NCBI RefSeq assembly: GCF_000980885.2
Contig: NZ_LBDA02000006.1
Coordinates: 124,001 to 188,000, forward strand
From: Streptomyces malaysiense
GTDB taxonomy: Bacteria > Actinomycetota > Actinomycetes > Streptomycetales > Streptomycetaceae
Reading direction: 5' to 3'
DNA: 64,000 bases
A model generated the notes under the pieces. It saw only the letters and a program-made list of their open reading frames with translations. It was not told where the DNA came from and ran no database searches. Of this stretch, positions 55,363 through 63,693 are shown one piece after another (positions within the stretch are counted from its first letter, which is position 1; each line of letters opens with the position of its first letter). The position numbers and the translations under genes were made by a program.

Positions 55363-55863
55363 GGATAAGCGCTCCCATCCGCCGACGGTTCGCCGCTGTG
55401 TCAGGTCGTGTGGCCCCCGTGGCCGTCCTCGCGGACGTCCCACGTATGCCAGGTAACTCCCGCGCCGCGGCCCCGTCCAGGGGTCGAGGGGGCCCGCTTG
55501 GACGCGGTGCGCCGGTGTGGCGAGAATTCACAACCCGGCAATCCCGCCGCCCTTACGGTGATCACGCCGGAGGACGGGCCGGTGCCGGGGGGCGCGGTCG
55601 CGCACGGTAACGTCGCGGCCGGCGCGGGCGCTGAGCAAGGTGGGACCCCGGAACCGAGAGCGGCCGAAACGCCCCTTGCGCATCCACGGGTCATCGTCGT
55701 CACAGGGTGTACCGGACGGATCGTAGTGCCGTCTACGCACCGGCTTGTTATGAGCTGTGAGGCTTCCTCCGCACATCGGCGCACGCGCCCTCGTCAGGAC
55801 GCATCAGTGCCAACTGACGGGTACGTGCAAATTATTTGGGATGCCCCGGAATAGGAACACAGC
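55363..55863. other. 500-base gap; possible short leader ORF before the SprT-like gene
   Basis: No established gene. A 34-codon frame from ATG 55750 to TAG 55854 ends inside the ribosome site of the next gene, and its last codons lie in an AT-rich stretch (AAATTATTT) unlike the surroundings. It might be a leader peptide or chance. I see no RNA gene here. Confidence 0.35.
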
Positions 55864-56484
55864 GTGCCCTCCGCTCGTTGTCATTACGTGAGCACGACAC
55901 AGACACCACCTGTTCTCGCCGCAGAGCTGGCACAGGCGTGGGCCGATATTCAGCGGTACCACCCCGATCTGCCGGATCTCGCCGCGCCAGAGTCCTTGAT
56001 CGGAGAGTCGTCGTCCGCGTGCGGACACGAGCTCTCCTTCGAACGGCTGCTCCATGAGGCAGTCCACGGCATCGCCGCCGCGCGCGGGGTCCGCGACACC
56101 TCCCGTGCCGGCCGCTACCACAACCGACGGTTCCTCTCGATCGCCGAGGAGCTGGGCCTGGACCACCCCGAGGAACCGCATCCCAGCAGCGGCTTCTCGC
56201 TGGTCACGCTCAACCCCGAGGCGAAGCGGCGCTACCGTCCGACCATCGAGCGTCTCCAACGCGCCCTCAAGGCGCACTCGGCGGCCACGACGGAGGACAC
56301 CTCCCGGACCTTCCGGGGTCCCGCCGCCCGCCACGGATCCTCCGGCGGCGGCGTCCGCGTCAAGGCCGTCTGCGACTGCGGTCGCAACGTCCGCGTGGTC
56401 CCCTCCGTCCTCGCCCAGGCCCCCATCGTCTGCGGTGGCTGCGGCAAACCCTTCCGCATCCCGGAGATGTCGGGCGCCGCCTGA
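55864..56484 (+). CDS. SprT-like zinc metalloprotease-family protein
   Basis: A 206-residue protein. The HExxH motif is [14 protein letters not shown] near residue 60, followed by [21 protein letters not shown] with the expected third His, as in SprT/Spartan-like domains. A C-terminal zinc ribbon (CDCG ... CGGCGK) ends the protein, matching the SprT layout. Spartan proteins digest DNA-protein crosslinks; bacterial members are poorly known. GTG 55864 has AGGAA 6 bases upstream; GTG 55888 is an alternative without one. Confidence 0.75.
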   Translation: MPSARCHYVSTTQTPPVLAAELAQAWADIQRYHPDLPDLAAPESLIGESSSACGHELSFERLLHEAVHGIAAARGVRDTSRAGRYHNRRFLSIAEELGLDHPEEPHPSSGFSLVTLNPEAKRRYRPTIERLQRALKAHSAATTEDTSRTFRGPAARHGSSGGGVRVKAVCDCGRNVRVVPSVLAQAPIVCGGCGKPFRIPEMSGAA

Positions 56485-56827
56485 CCCTCGCCCGGCATCT
56501 CGTGGGTGCCGGACCCCACACCACGACCACACACCGCGCCCGCCGGCACCCCAGGCCGGCGGGCGCGGCGCGGCGCCCCCGGTGCGGGGCGGCGCGGCCG
56601 CCGGGACCCGGGCCGTTCGCCGGGCCCCGGTCAGGCGTGCCCGGCCGCGCTCCGTCCCCCTGGCCGAGAGGGGTCCGCAGGGTATGGCAGAATGGATGGC
56701 TGTACTCGACAGCCGCACAGGACCCCTCTCTCCTCCGGCTGACGCGTCCGTCGGGCACACGGGTACCGCAACCCCACGCGGCAACGCGCCGTGCCCCACC
56801 ACGTCAAAACCAGGAGAATCCACTCCC
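56485..56827. other. Gap and leader upstream of rpsP
   Basis: The first part holds the terminator of the SprT-like gene (56535-56567). The later part, less GC-rich (GGTATGGCAGAATGG around 56680), should contain the promoter of the rpsP operon. No -35/-10 pair could be fixed with confidence. No gene. Confidence 0.5.
56535..56567 (+). terminator. Terminator after the SprT-like gene
   Basis: CGCGCCCGCCGGC (56535-56547) pairs perfectly with 56555-56567 over a 7-base loop. Confidence 0.75.
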
Positions 56828-57247
56828 GTGGCAGTCAAGATCAAGCTGAAGCGTCTGGGCAAGATCCGTTCGCCTCACTACCGCATCGTCGTCGCCGACT
56901 CCCGTACCCGCCGTGACGGCCGGGCCATCGAGGAGATCGGCAAGTACCACCCGACCTACAACCCGTCGGTCATCGAGGTGGACGCCGACCGCGTGGCGTA
57001 CTGGCTCGGCGTCGGCGCCCAGCCGACCGAGCCCGTCCTCGCCATCCTGAAGAAGACCGGCGACTGGCAGAAGTTCAAGGGCGAGCCGGCTCCCGCGCCG
57101 CTGCTCGTCGCCGAGCCGAAGTCGGCCCGTCCGTCGTTCGAGGCCCTCGGTGGCGACGACGACGCCAAGGGTGAGGCCATCACCCAGAAGAAGAAGGCTG
57201 AGAAGAAGGACGAGGCCGCGGCCGAGTCCTCGTCGACCGAGGCCTGA
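56828..57247 (+). CDS. rpsP: 30S ribosomal protein S16
   Basis: A 139-residue S16, [24 protein letters not shown] at the start and [10 protein letters not shown] in the core (residues 1-~85), extended by the Ala/Glu/Lys-rich tail usual in actinobacteria. GTG 56828 has AGGAGA about 10 bases upstream. First gene of the rpsP-khpA-rimM-trmD-rplS operon. Confidence 0.97.
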   Translation: MAVKIKLKRLGKIRSPHYRIVVADSRTRRDGRAIEEIGKYHPTYNPSVIEVDADRVAYWLGVGAQPTEPVLAILKKTGDWQKFKGEPAPAPLLVAEPKSARPSFEALGGDDDAKGEAITQKKKAEKKDEAAAESSSTEA

Positions 57248-57252
57248 GCAGC

Positions 57253-57492
57253 ATGCTCGAAGAGGCGCTTGAGCACCTCGTGAAGGGCATCGTCGACAAC
57301 CCTGACGATGTGCAGGTCGCCTCGCGCAACCTGCGCCGCGGGCGCGTGCTGGAGGTCCGGGTGCACCCCGACGACCTCGGCAAGGTGATCGGCCGCAACG
57401 GTCGTACCGCGCGCGCTCTGCGTACCGTCGTGGGCGCCATCGGCGGTCGCGGTGTCCGCGTCGACCTGGTCGACGTGGACAACGTCCGCTGA
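57253..57492 (+). CDS. khpA: KH-domain RNA-binding protein KhpA
   Basis: A 79-residue single KH domain: [28 protein letters not shown] carries the GxxG loop as GRNG. In other bacteria KhpA pairs with KhpB (Jag) to bind RNA. It starts 5 bases after rpsP, as usual for this operon. Confidence 0.93.
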   Translation: MLEEALEHLVKGIVDNPDDVQVASRNLRRGRVLEVRVHPDDLGKVIGRNGRTARALRTVVGAIGGRGVRVDLVDVDNVR

Positions 57493-57596
57493 CGCTTCAT
57501 CGCAACCGGCTCGGGCCGGGGAGGGCCACTCGGCCGTCCCCGGCCCGCAGTCGTATGAGCAGGACACGCGCAGCAGATGACAGGAGAATTGGACAG

Positions 57597-58193
57597 GTGC
57601 AGCTGGTAGTCGCACGGATCGGCCGTGCCCACGGCATCAAGGGCGAGGTCACCGTCGAGGTACGTACCGACGAGCCGGAGCTGAGGCTGGCCCCCGGCGC
57701 CGTACTCGCCACGGATCCCGCCGCCACGGGTCCGCTGACCATCGAGACCGGTCGCGTCCACAGCGGCCGTCTGCTCCTGCGTTTCGCGGGCGTGACCGAT
57801 CGGACCGGCGCCGAGGCCCTGCGCAACACCCTCCTGATCGCCGACGTGGACCCGGAGGAGATGCCGGAGGGCGAGGACGAGTACTACGACCACCAGCTCA
57901 TGGACCTGGACGTGGTCACCGAGGACGGCGTGGAGGTCGGCCGGATCACCGAGATCTCGCACCTGCCCTCGCAGGACCTGTTCATCGTGGAGCGCCCGGA
58001 CGGCACCGAGGTCATGATCCCCTTCGTGGAGGAGATCGTCTCCGAGATCGACCTCCGGGAGCAGCGGGCCGTCATCACGCCCCCGCCCGGCCTGATCGAC
58101 GACCGCGCCGAGATCGCCTCCGGCCGCGAGGCGGAAGAGGCGGAACGCGCGGAAGGCGAGCCGCAGGCGGACGAGCCGGGGGAAGACGCGTGA
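57597..58193 (+). CDS. rimM: 16S rRNA processing protein RimM
   Basis: A 198-residue 30S maturation factor. N-terminal [21 protein letters not shown] is diagnostic, [18 protein letters not shown] starts the PRC-barrel half with [11 protein letters not shown]. The acidic tail (~165-198) is typical of actinobacteria. GTG 57597, AGGAG 10 bases upstream. Its TGA overlaps the trmD start. Confidence 0.95.
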   Translation: MQLVVARIGRAHGIKGEVTVEVRTDEPELRLAPGAVLATDPAATGPLTIETGRVHSGRLLLRFAGVTDRTGAEALRNTLLIADVDPEEMPEGEDEYYDHQLMDLDVVTEDGVEVGRITEISHLPSQDLFIVERPDGTEVMIPFVEEIVSEIDLREQRAVITPPPGLIDDRAEIASGREAEEAERAEGEPQADEPGEDA

Positions 58194-59026
58194 TGCGCCT
58201 GGACGTCGTCACCATCTTCCCCGAGTACCTGGAACCCCTGAACGTCTCGCTCGTCGGCAAGGCCCGTCACCGCGGACAGCTCGATGTCCACGTCCATGAC
58301 CTGCGCGAATGGACGTACGACCGGCACAACACGGTCGACGACACGCCGTACGGCGGCGGGCCCGGCATGGTCATGAAGACCGAGCCCTGGGGCGACGCCC
58401 TGGACGCCGTCCTGGCCGACGGCTACGAGAGCGGCGCCCACGCCCCCGCGCTGATCGTCCCCACGCCCAGCGGCCGGCCCTTCACCCAGGAACTCGCGGT
58501 GGAGCTCTCCCAGCGGCCCTGGCTGATCTTCACACCGGCTCGCTACGAGGGCATCGACCGGCGTGTCTTCGACGAGTACGCCACCCGGATGCCCGTCCAC
58601 GAGGTGTCCATCGGTGACTACGTGCTGGCCGGCGGCGAGGCCGCCGTCCTGGTCGTCACGGAGGCCGTCGCCCGGCTGCTGCCCGGCGTCCTCGGCAACG
58701 CCGAGTCGCACCGCGACGACTCCTTCGCGCCCGGCGCCATGGCGAACCTCCTGGAAGGCCCCGTCTACACCAAGCCGCCCGCCTGGCGCGGCCGGGACAT
58801 CCCGGACGTGCTGCTCAGCGGCCACCACGGCAAGATCGCCCGCTGGCGCCGCGACGAGGCCCTGCGGCGTACGACCCTCAACCGGCCCGATCTGATCGAG
58901 CACTGCGACCCGAAGACCTTCGACAAGAAGGACCGCGAGATGCTGTCCATCCTGGGCTGGGAACCGGACCCGGACGGTCACTCGTGCGGCCGATTTTGGC
59001 GCCGGGCCACCGGCGTGGAAGAATAG
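58193..59026 (+). CDS. trmD: tRNA (guanine(37)-N(1))-methyltransferase
   Basis: A 277-residue SPOUT methyltransferase making m1G37 in tRNAs and preventing frameshifting. [44 protein letters not shown] and the trefoil-knot EVSIGDYVLAGGEAA are all present. ATG 58193 overlaps the rimM stop by one base (GTGATG); GGGGGAAG lies upstream. Confidence 0.97.
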   Translation: MRLDVVTIFPEYLEPLNVSLVGKARHRGQLDVHVHDLREWTYDRHNTVDDTPYGGGPGMVMKTEPWGDALDAVLADGYESGAHAPALIVPTPSGRPFTQELAVELSQRPWLIFTPARYEGIDRRVFDEYATRMPVHEVSIGDYVLAGGEAAVLVVTEAVARLLPGVLGNAESHRDDSFAPGAMANLLEGPVYTKPPAWRGRDIPDVLLSGHHGKIARWRRDEALRRTTLNRPDLIEHCDPKTFDKKDREMLSILGWEPDPDGHSCGRFWRRATGVEE

Positions 59027-59161
59027 GCCGCTGCTGTGCGCTCGTCCGGTGTGCGCCCCTGCCACAGGGGGACAAGACGCCCGACCCGACGCGCGCGGCA
59101 GCTTCCCGTACATCTTCACTCCCGTTGATGACCTGTGGCATCAGCGAAGAAAGCAGACGAA

Positions 59162-59512
59162 ATGTCTCACCTGCTCGACACCGTCGACGCCGCGTCGCTG
59201 CGCAGCGACCTCCCGTCCTTCCGCCCGGGTGACACCGTCAACGTCCACGTGCGCGTCATCGAGGGCAACCGCTCCCGTGTGCAGCAGTTCAAGGGCGTTG
59301 TGATCCGTCGCCAGGGTTCCGGTGTCCGCGAGACCTTCACGGTCCGCAAGGTCTCGTTCTCCGTCGGCGTCGAGCGCACCTTCCCGGTGCACACCCCGAT
59401 CGTCGAGAAGATCGAGCTGGTCACCCGTGGTGACGTGCGCCGCGCCAAGCTGTACTACCTCCGTGAGCTGCGCGGCAAGGCCGCGAAGATCAAGGAGAAG
59501 CGCGAGAGCTGA
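59162..59512 (+). CDS. rplS: 50S ribosomal protein L19
   Basis: A 116-residue L19: [20 protein letters not shown] then [21 protein letters not shown] and [21 protein letters not shown] 59162 gives the family start; an in-frame ATG at 59135 is not conserved. Ends the ribosomal operon before the signal peptidase cluster. Confidence 0.97.
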   Translation: MSHLLDTVDAASLRSDLPSFRPGDTVNVHVRVIEGNRSRVQQFKGVVIRRQGSGVRETFTVRKVSFSVGVERTFPVHTPIVEKIELVTRGDVRRAKLYYLRELRGKAAKIKEKRES

Positions 59513-59557
59513 GCGCCTCCCCGGAGTCACAGCGGGGCCGGATAACATCTCGCCCCG

Positions 59558-60256
59558 ATGGACACCGAAGCACAGCCGACGAAGCGCGACCGCCCCTCCC
59601 GCCCGGATTCCCCGGGCCCGGAGGAGCGGTCGCGTTTCGCGTTGCCGACGCGGATCACCGAATGGCTGCCGGGCGGCCGCGTCACCCTCACCCTCTTCGC
59701 CTGCCTGGTGTTCCTGCTCCTGCTGAGCACCTTCGTGGTGCAGCCCTTCCAGATCCCGAGCGGGTCCATGGAGCAGGGGCTGCGGATCGGCGACCGCGTC
59801 CTCGTGAACAAGCTGACCTACCGCTTGGGTGCCGGGCCCGCCCGCGGAGACGTGATTGTGTTCGACGGAAGCGGGTATTTCGGGGACGGCGACTACATCA
59901 AACGGGTCGTCGGGGTGGGCGGGGACCATGTGGTCTGCTGCGACAAACGGGGGAGGATCGAGGTGAACGGCCGCGCGGTCGACGAGTCGGCGTTCCTCTA
60001 CCCCGGGGACAGCGCCTCCAGCGTGCCGTTCGACATCGTGGTGCCCCCGGGCACCCTCTTCGTCCTCGGCGACCACCGCGGCGACTCCAGCGACTCCCGG
60101 GACCACCTCGGCTCGCCGGGCGGCGGCATGATCCCGGTCGGCCGGGTCGTCGGACGGGCCGACTGGATCGTCTGGCCGTACCCCCACTGGGCCCATCTGA
60201 CCCGGCCGTCCGCCTACGCGCGCGTGCCCGCCACGACGGGCGGCGCCCATGGGTAA
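59558..60256 (+). CDS. sipW: Type I signal peptidase SipW
   Basis: A 232-residue leader peptidase. One N-terminal transmembrane helix (~42-62), catalytic Ser70 in IPSGSMEQ, general-base Lys115 in YIKRVVG, and the C-terminal boxes VLGDHRGDSSDSR. It has no C-terminal membrane helix, as in S. lividans SipW. First of four consecutive sip genes; sipX overlaps its stop by 8 bases. Confidence 0.93.
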   Translation: MDTEAQPTKRDRPSRPDSPGPEERSRFALPTRITEWLPGGRVTLTLFACLVFLLLLSTFVVQPFQIPSGSMEQGLRIGDRVLVNKLTYRLGAGPARGDVIVFDGSGYFGDGDYIKRVVGVGGDHVVCCDKRGRIEVNGRAVDESAFLYPGDSASSVPFDIVVPPGTLFVLGDHRGDSSDSRDHLGSPGGGMIPVGRVVGRADWIVWPYPHWAHLTRPSAYARVPATTGGAHG

Positions 60257-61340
60257 CCGAGGCAAGCCGCGCGCGGGCTCCGGACCGGCCGGCGCCGGGC
60301 CGTCCGCCGACGCCTGCCCGCGCAGCTCAGCGCCCGGCGGCGGCCGCACCCGCGCGGAGCGGCGCAAGCTCCAGCGCAAGGTCAAGCGCAAGCGCAGACG
60401 TTCAGCCGTTCAGGAGATCCCCCTTCTGGTGGGTGTCGCGGTGCTGATCGCGCTGGTCCTGAAGACCTTCCTGGTCCAGGCGTTCGTGATCCCGTCCGGC
60501 TCCATGGAGCAGACGATCCGCATCGGCGACCGCGTCCTGGTCGACAAGCTGACGCCCTGGTTCGGCGCCGAGCCGCACCGCGGCGACGTCGTCGTCTTCC
60601 ACGACCCGGGCGGCTGGCTGGCGGGCGAACAGGCCGCCCAGAAACCCGACCCGGTCGTGGTCAAGCAGCTCAAGGAGGGCCTCAGCTTCATCGGGCTGCT
60701 GCCGTCCGACAACGAGAAGGACCTGATCAAACGGGTCATCGGGGTCGGCGGTGACCACGTCAAGTGCTGCGACGCGCAGGGCCGGATCACCGTCAACGGC
60801 GTGCCGCTGTCCGAGAAGGACTATCTCTACCCGGGCAACGACCCGTCCGACATGCGCTTCGACATCGTCGTCCCCAAGGGCCGGCTCTGGGTGATGGGCG
60901 ACCACCGGGCCGACTCCGCGGACTCCCGCTACCACCGGGACTCCCCGTACGGCGGAACGGTGTCGGTCGAATCGGTGGTCGGGCGGGCCATGTGGATCGG
61001 CTGGCCGGTCGGCCACTGGACGCGCCTGGAGGAACCTAAAACCTTTGCAAGCGTTGCCCGTGCCGGGACGCGGACGGCTGCGGCCCCGCCCCTGTCGCAT
61101 AGGGTTGACCATGAGAATCCGAACGGAATGACCCGACTCCCGACCCCTGCGGAACTCCCGCTCGTTATGGGAGTGGTGGGCCTGCGCCGTCTGTGGCGCG
61201 GGCGGCGGCACGGAGTAAGGAGTTGGCGTGGGGGATGTGGCGGTAGGCGCACGGTCGGGTCACGACGGCGAGGAGCCCCGCGGGAACGCCGCGGAGGCGG
61301 ACGACTCAGGTTCGGACGGCGCTATGACCACCGGGAATGA
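60249..61340 (+). CDS. sipX: Type I signal peptidase SipX
   Basis: A 363-residue leader peptidase. A basic N-terminal segment (ERRKLQRKVKRKRRR), a membrane helix (~58-78), Ser85 in IPSGSMEQ, Lys161 in LIKRVIG and VMGDHRADSADSR. After a short hydrophobic stretch (ELPLVMGVVGL) the tail becomes Arg/Gly-rich and reads 113 bases into sipY. It is longer than the ~320 residues I recall for S. lividans SipX. ATG 60249 overlaps the sipW stop. Confidence 0.9.
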   Translation: MGNRGKPRAGSGPAGAGPSADACPRSSAPGGGRTRAERRKLQRKVKRKRRRSAVQEIPLLVGVAVLIALVLKTFLVQAFVIPSGSMEQTIRIGDRVLVDKLTPWFGAEPHRGDVVVFHDPGGWLAGEQAAQKPDPVVVKQLKEGLSFIGLLPSDNEKDLIKRVIGVGGDHVKCCDAQGRITVNGVPLSEKDYLYPGNDPSDMRFDIVVPKGRLWVMGDHRADSADSRYHRDSPYGGTVSVESVVGRAMWIGWPVGHWTRLEEPKTFASVARAGTRTAAAPPLSHRVDHENPNGMTRLPTPAELPLVMGVVGLRRLWRGRRHGVRSWRGGCGGRRTVGSRRRGAPRERRGGGRLRFGRRYDHRE

Positions 61341-62235
61341 CGCGACGGGCGAGGACGGCGCACCGCGCGAGGGACAGGGCCTCGACGGCGGCACGGGCGA
61401 CGCCCCGCCGCCGCCCAGGAAGCCGCGCTCCTTCTGGAAGGAGCTGCCGATCCTGATCGTGATCGCGTTGGTCCTCGCGCTGCTGATCAAGACCTTCCTG
61501 GTCCAGGCGTTCTCGATCCCCTCCGCCTCGATGGAGAACACCCTCCGGATCGGCGACCGCGTCCTGGTCGACAAGCTGACCCCGTGGTTCGGCTCCAAGC
61601 CCGAGCGCGGCGAGGTCGTCGTCTTCCACGACCCGGACGACTGGCTGGCGGGCGAGCCCGCGCCGAACCCGAACGCGGTGCAGAAGGTCCTCAGCTGGAT
61701 CGGGCTGATGCCCTCCGCCAACGAGAAGGACCTGATCAAGCGCGTGATCGGCGTCGGCGGCGACACCATCGAATGCAAGGGCACAGGCCCCCTGCTGCTC
61801 AACGGCAAGGCGCTGAACGAGACGTCGTACGTCTACCCCGGCAACACCCCGTGCAGCCAGGACGACCAGGGCGGCCAGTTCAAGGTGAAGGTCCCCAAGG
61901 GCTACATCTGGGTGATGGGCGACCACCGGCAGAACTCCCGGGACTCGCGCTACAACCAGACCGACAAGAACCACGGCTTCGTGCCCGTCGACAAGGTCGT
62001 CGGCCGCGCCATCGTCAAGGCATGGCCCATCAACCACTGGGGCACCCTGCCCGTCCCGGACACCTTCGACCAGCCCGGCCTGAACAACCAGCGGTCCTCC
62101 GCTGCCGCCTCCCTGACGGTCGCCCCCGAGGGGGTCGGCGTCGCGGCCGTGGTGCCCCTCCTGGTGTGGCGGCGCAGGCGCGCGGACCGGCTGCGTTCGG
62201 ACGCCCTGCAGAAGTCGGTCGGCGGACGGCGCTGA
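61228..62235 (+). CDS. sipY: Type I signal peptidase SipY
   Basis: A 335-residue leader peptidase, the main housekeeping one in S. lividans. A ~65-residue acidic cytoplasmic start, membrane helix ~74-91, Ser101 in IPSASMEN, Lys171 in LIKRVIG, VMGDHRQNSRDSR, and a C-terminal helix ending WRRRR. GTG 61228 has TAAGGAG 5 bases upstream, so the start inside sipX looks real; the ATG at 61324 is weaker. Confidence 0.93.
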   Translation: MGDVAVGARSGHDGEEPRGNAAEADDSGSDGAMTTGNDATGEDGAPREGQGLDGGTGDAPPPPRKPRSFWKELPILIVIALVLALLIKTFLVQAFSIPSASMENTLRIGDRVLVDKLTPWFGSKPERGEVVVFHDPDDWLAGEPAPNPNAVQKVLSWIGLMPSANEKDLIKRVIGVGGDTIECKGTGPLLLNGKALNETSYVYPGNTPCSQDDQGGQFKVKVPKGYIWVMGDHRQNSRDSRYNQTDKNHGFVPVDKVVGRAIVKAWPINHWGTLPVPDTFDQPGLNNQRSSAAASLTVAPEGVGVAAVVPLLVWRRRRADRLRSDALQKSVGGRR

Positions 62236-62308
62236 TCTCCGCGCCGACGCTTTCCCGGGCCGTGTGTGAAGCTCCGGGAAAGCTGTGCCCCAGGTCGTGG
62301 AAGAGGGG

Positions 62309-62338
62309 CTGACCTCGCTCGGTACCGACAGGTAGGGT
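62309..62338 (+). promoter_or_regulatory. Promoter of a leaderless sipZ message
   Basis: CTGACC (62309-62314) and TAGGGT (62333-62338) with an 18-base spacer. The -10 ends 8 bases before the sipZ ATG and no Shine-Dalgarno is present, so sipZ can be transcribed separately from sipWXY. Confidence 0.6.
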
Positions 62339-62346
62339 GCGGGTCC

Positions 62347-63129
62347 ATGGGTGGTGAGAGTACGACGCGTACGGCCCCGCGCAGCGGCGGCACCGGGACG
62401 GCGGCGAGCGGCGGCCGGCTCGGGCAGCGGCTGTCCTCGGTGGCCGTGGCCCTGGGCCTGGTGCTGTTCCTCGGCGGTTTCGGCTGGGCGGCGCTGAGCT
62501 ATCGGCCGTACACCGTGCCCACCAGCTCCATGACCCCCACCATCGACGCGGGCGACCGTGTACTGGCCCAGCGCGTGGACGGTGGCGAGGTGCGCCGCGG
62601 CGACGTGGTCGTCTTCCACGACAGCAGCTGGGTCACCGGCTCCGACGTCGTCAAGCGCGTGGTCGCGGTCGGCGGCGACACCGTGTCCTGCTGCACGGAC
62701 GGCAAGCTGACCGTCGACGGCAAGCGGATCGAGGAGCCGTACCTGCCCAAGGGCACCCTGGCCGAGAACCAGGACTTCGCCACCGTGACCGTCCCCAAGG
62801 GCCGGCTCTTCCTGCTCGGCGACGAACGCCAGGGCTCCCTGGACTCCACCGCCCACCTCACCGACGCCGCCAAGGGCACCGTCGCCCGCACCGCCGTGAT
62901 CGCCCGGGTGGACGCCGTCGTCTTCCCGTGGAAGGGCGGGCTGAAGCGTCCCACCGGATTCGAGGCGCTGGGCGCCCTCTCGCAGCCGGGTCCGCTGCCC
63001 ACCATCGAGCTGCTGGTCGTCGTCGGCGCCGTGCTGGTGCTGGGCGGCGGCGCCTGGGGCCCGATCGCCAAGCGGGCCGGCCGCTCCCGGGCCCGTGCCG
63101 CCCGCGCGGAGGCGGCCGGTGCCCGCTGA
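62347..63129 (+). CDS. sipZ: Type I signal peptidase SipZ
   Basis: A 260-residue leader peptidase with two membrane helices (~30-50 and ~218-238). Catalytic Ser61 in VPTSSMTP and Lys103 in VVKRVVA; the third box is LLGDERQGSLDST rather than GDHR, a divergence from its three neighbours. ATG 62347, apparently leaderless. The NUDIX gene starts inside its 3' end. Confidence 0.92.
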   Translation: MGGESTTRTAPRSGGTGTAASGGRLGQRLSSVAVALGLVLFLGGFGWAALSYRPYTVPTSSMTPTIDAGDRVLAQRVDGGEVRRGDVVVFHDSSWVTGSDVVKRVVAVGGDTVSCCTDGKLTVDGKRIEEPYLPKGTLAENQDFATVTVPKGRLFLLGDERQGSLDSTAHLTDAAKGTVARTAVIARVDAVVFPWKGGLKRPTGFEALGALSQPGPLPTIELLVVVGAVLVLGGGAWGPIAKRAGRSRARAARAEAAGAR

Positions 63130-63637
63130 ACCCGAGCGCGGACAGCCGTACGAGGGCGGCCTGCGCAAGGTGGCCCGCGTCGTGCTGCTCGACCCCCGGG
63201 ACCGCATCCTGCTGCTGCACGGACACGAGCCCGACGACCCAGCCGACGACTGGTGGTTCACCCCCGGCGGCGGGGTGGAGGGCGCCGAGACCCGCGCGGA
63301 GGCCGCGCTGCGGGAACTCGCCGAGGAGACCGGCATCACCGAGGTCGACCTCGGCCCGGTGCTGTGGCGGCGCCGCTGCTCCTTCCCGTTCGCGGGCCGC
63401 CGCTGGGACCAGGACGAGTGGTACTACCTGGCCCGTACCACCCGGACCGCGACCGCGGCGACGGGTCTGACCGAGCTGGAGCGGCGCAGTGTCGCCGGAG
63501 CGCGCTGGTGGACGTGCCGGGAACTGACCCGGGCACATGAGACGGTGTATCCGACCAGGCTCGCCGAGCTGCTGCGCACGCTGCTCGACGAGGGTCCCCC
63601 GGCCGGCCCGGTGACCCTCGACACGGAAATCGTCTGA
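63119..63637 (+). CDS. NUDIX hydrolase
   Basis: A 172-residue hydrolase of nucleoside-diphosphate-linked compounds. The NUDIX box GGGVEGAETRAEAALRELAE ETGI fits GX5EX7REUXEEXGU exactly, around residues 48-70. A WWFTPGG lead and RWWTCRELTR near the end are common in this group. GTG 63119 has GGAGG 7 bases upstream and overlaps the sipZ stop by 11 bases. Substrate unknown. Confidence 0.9.
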   Translation: MPAEPERGQPYEGGLRKVARVVLLDPRDRILLLHGHEPDDPADDWWFTPGGGVEGAETRAEAALRELAEETGITEVDLGPVLWRRRCSFPFAGRRWDQDEWYYLARTTRTATAATGLTELERRSVAGARWWTCRELTRAHETVYPTRLAELLRTLLDEGPPAGPVTLDTEIV

Positions 63638-63693
63638 GGGCCCGCGGAACTGGCGCACAATGGGTGGACCGCACGGCTGAAGGGGAACATGCC

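Noticed and set aside
55408-55854. A 148-codon frame upstream of the SprT-like gene
   Set aside because: Its first part is antisense to the methyltransferase 5' region and has shadow composition; only the last 34 codons are kept as a weak remark.
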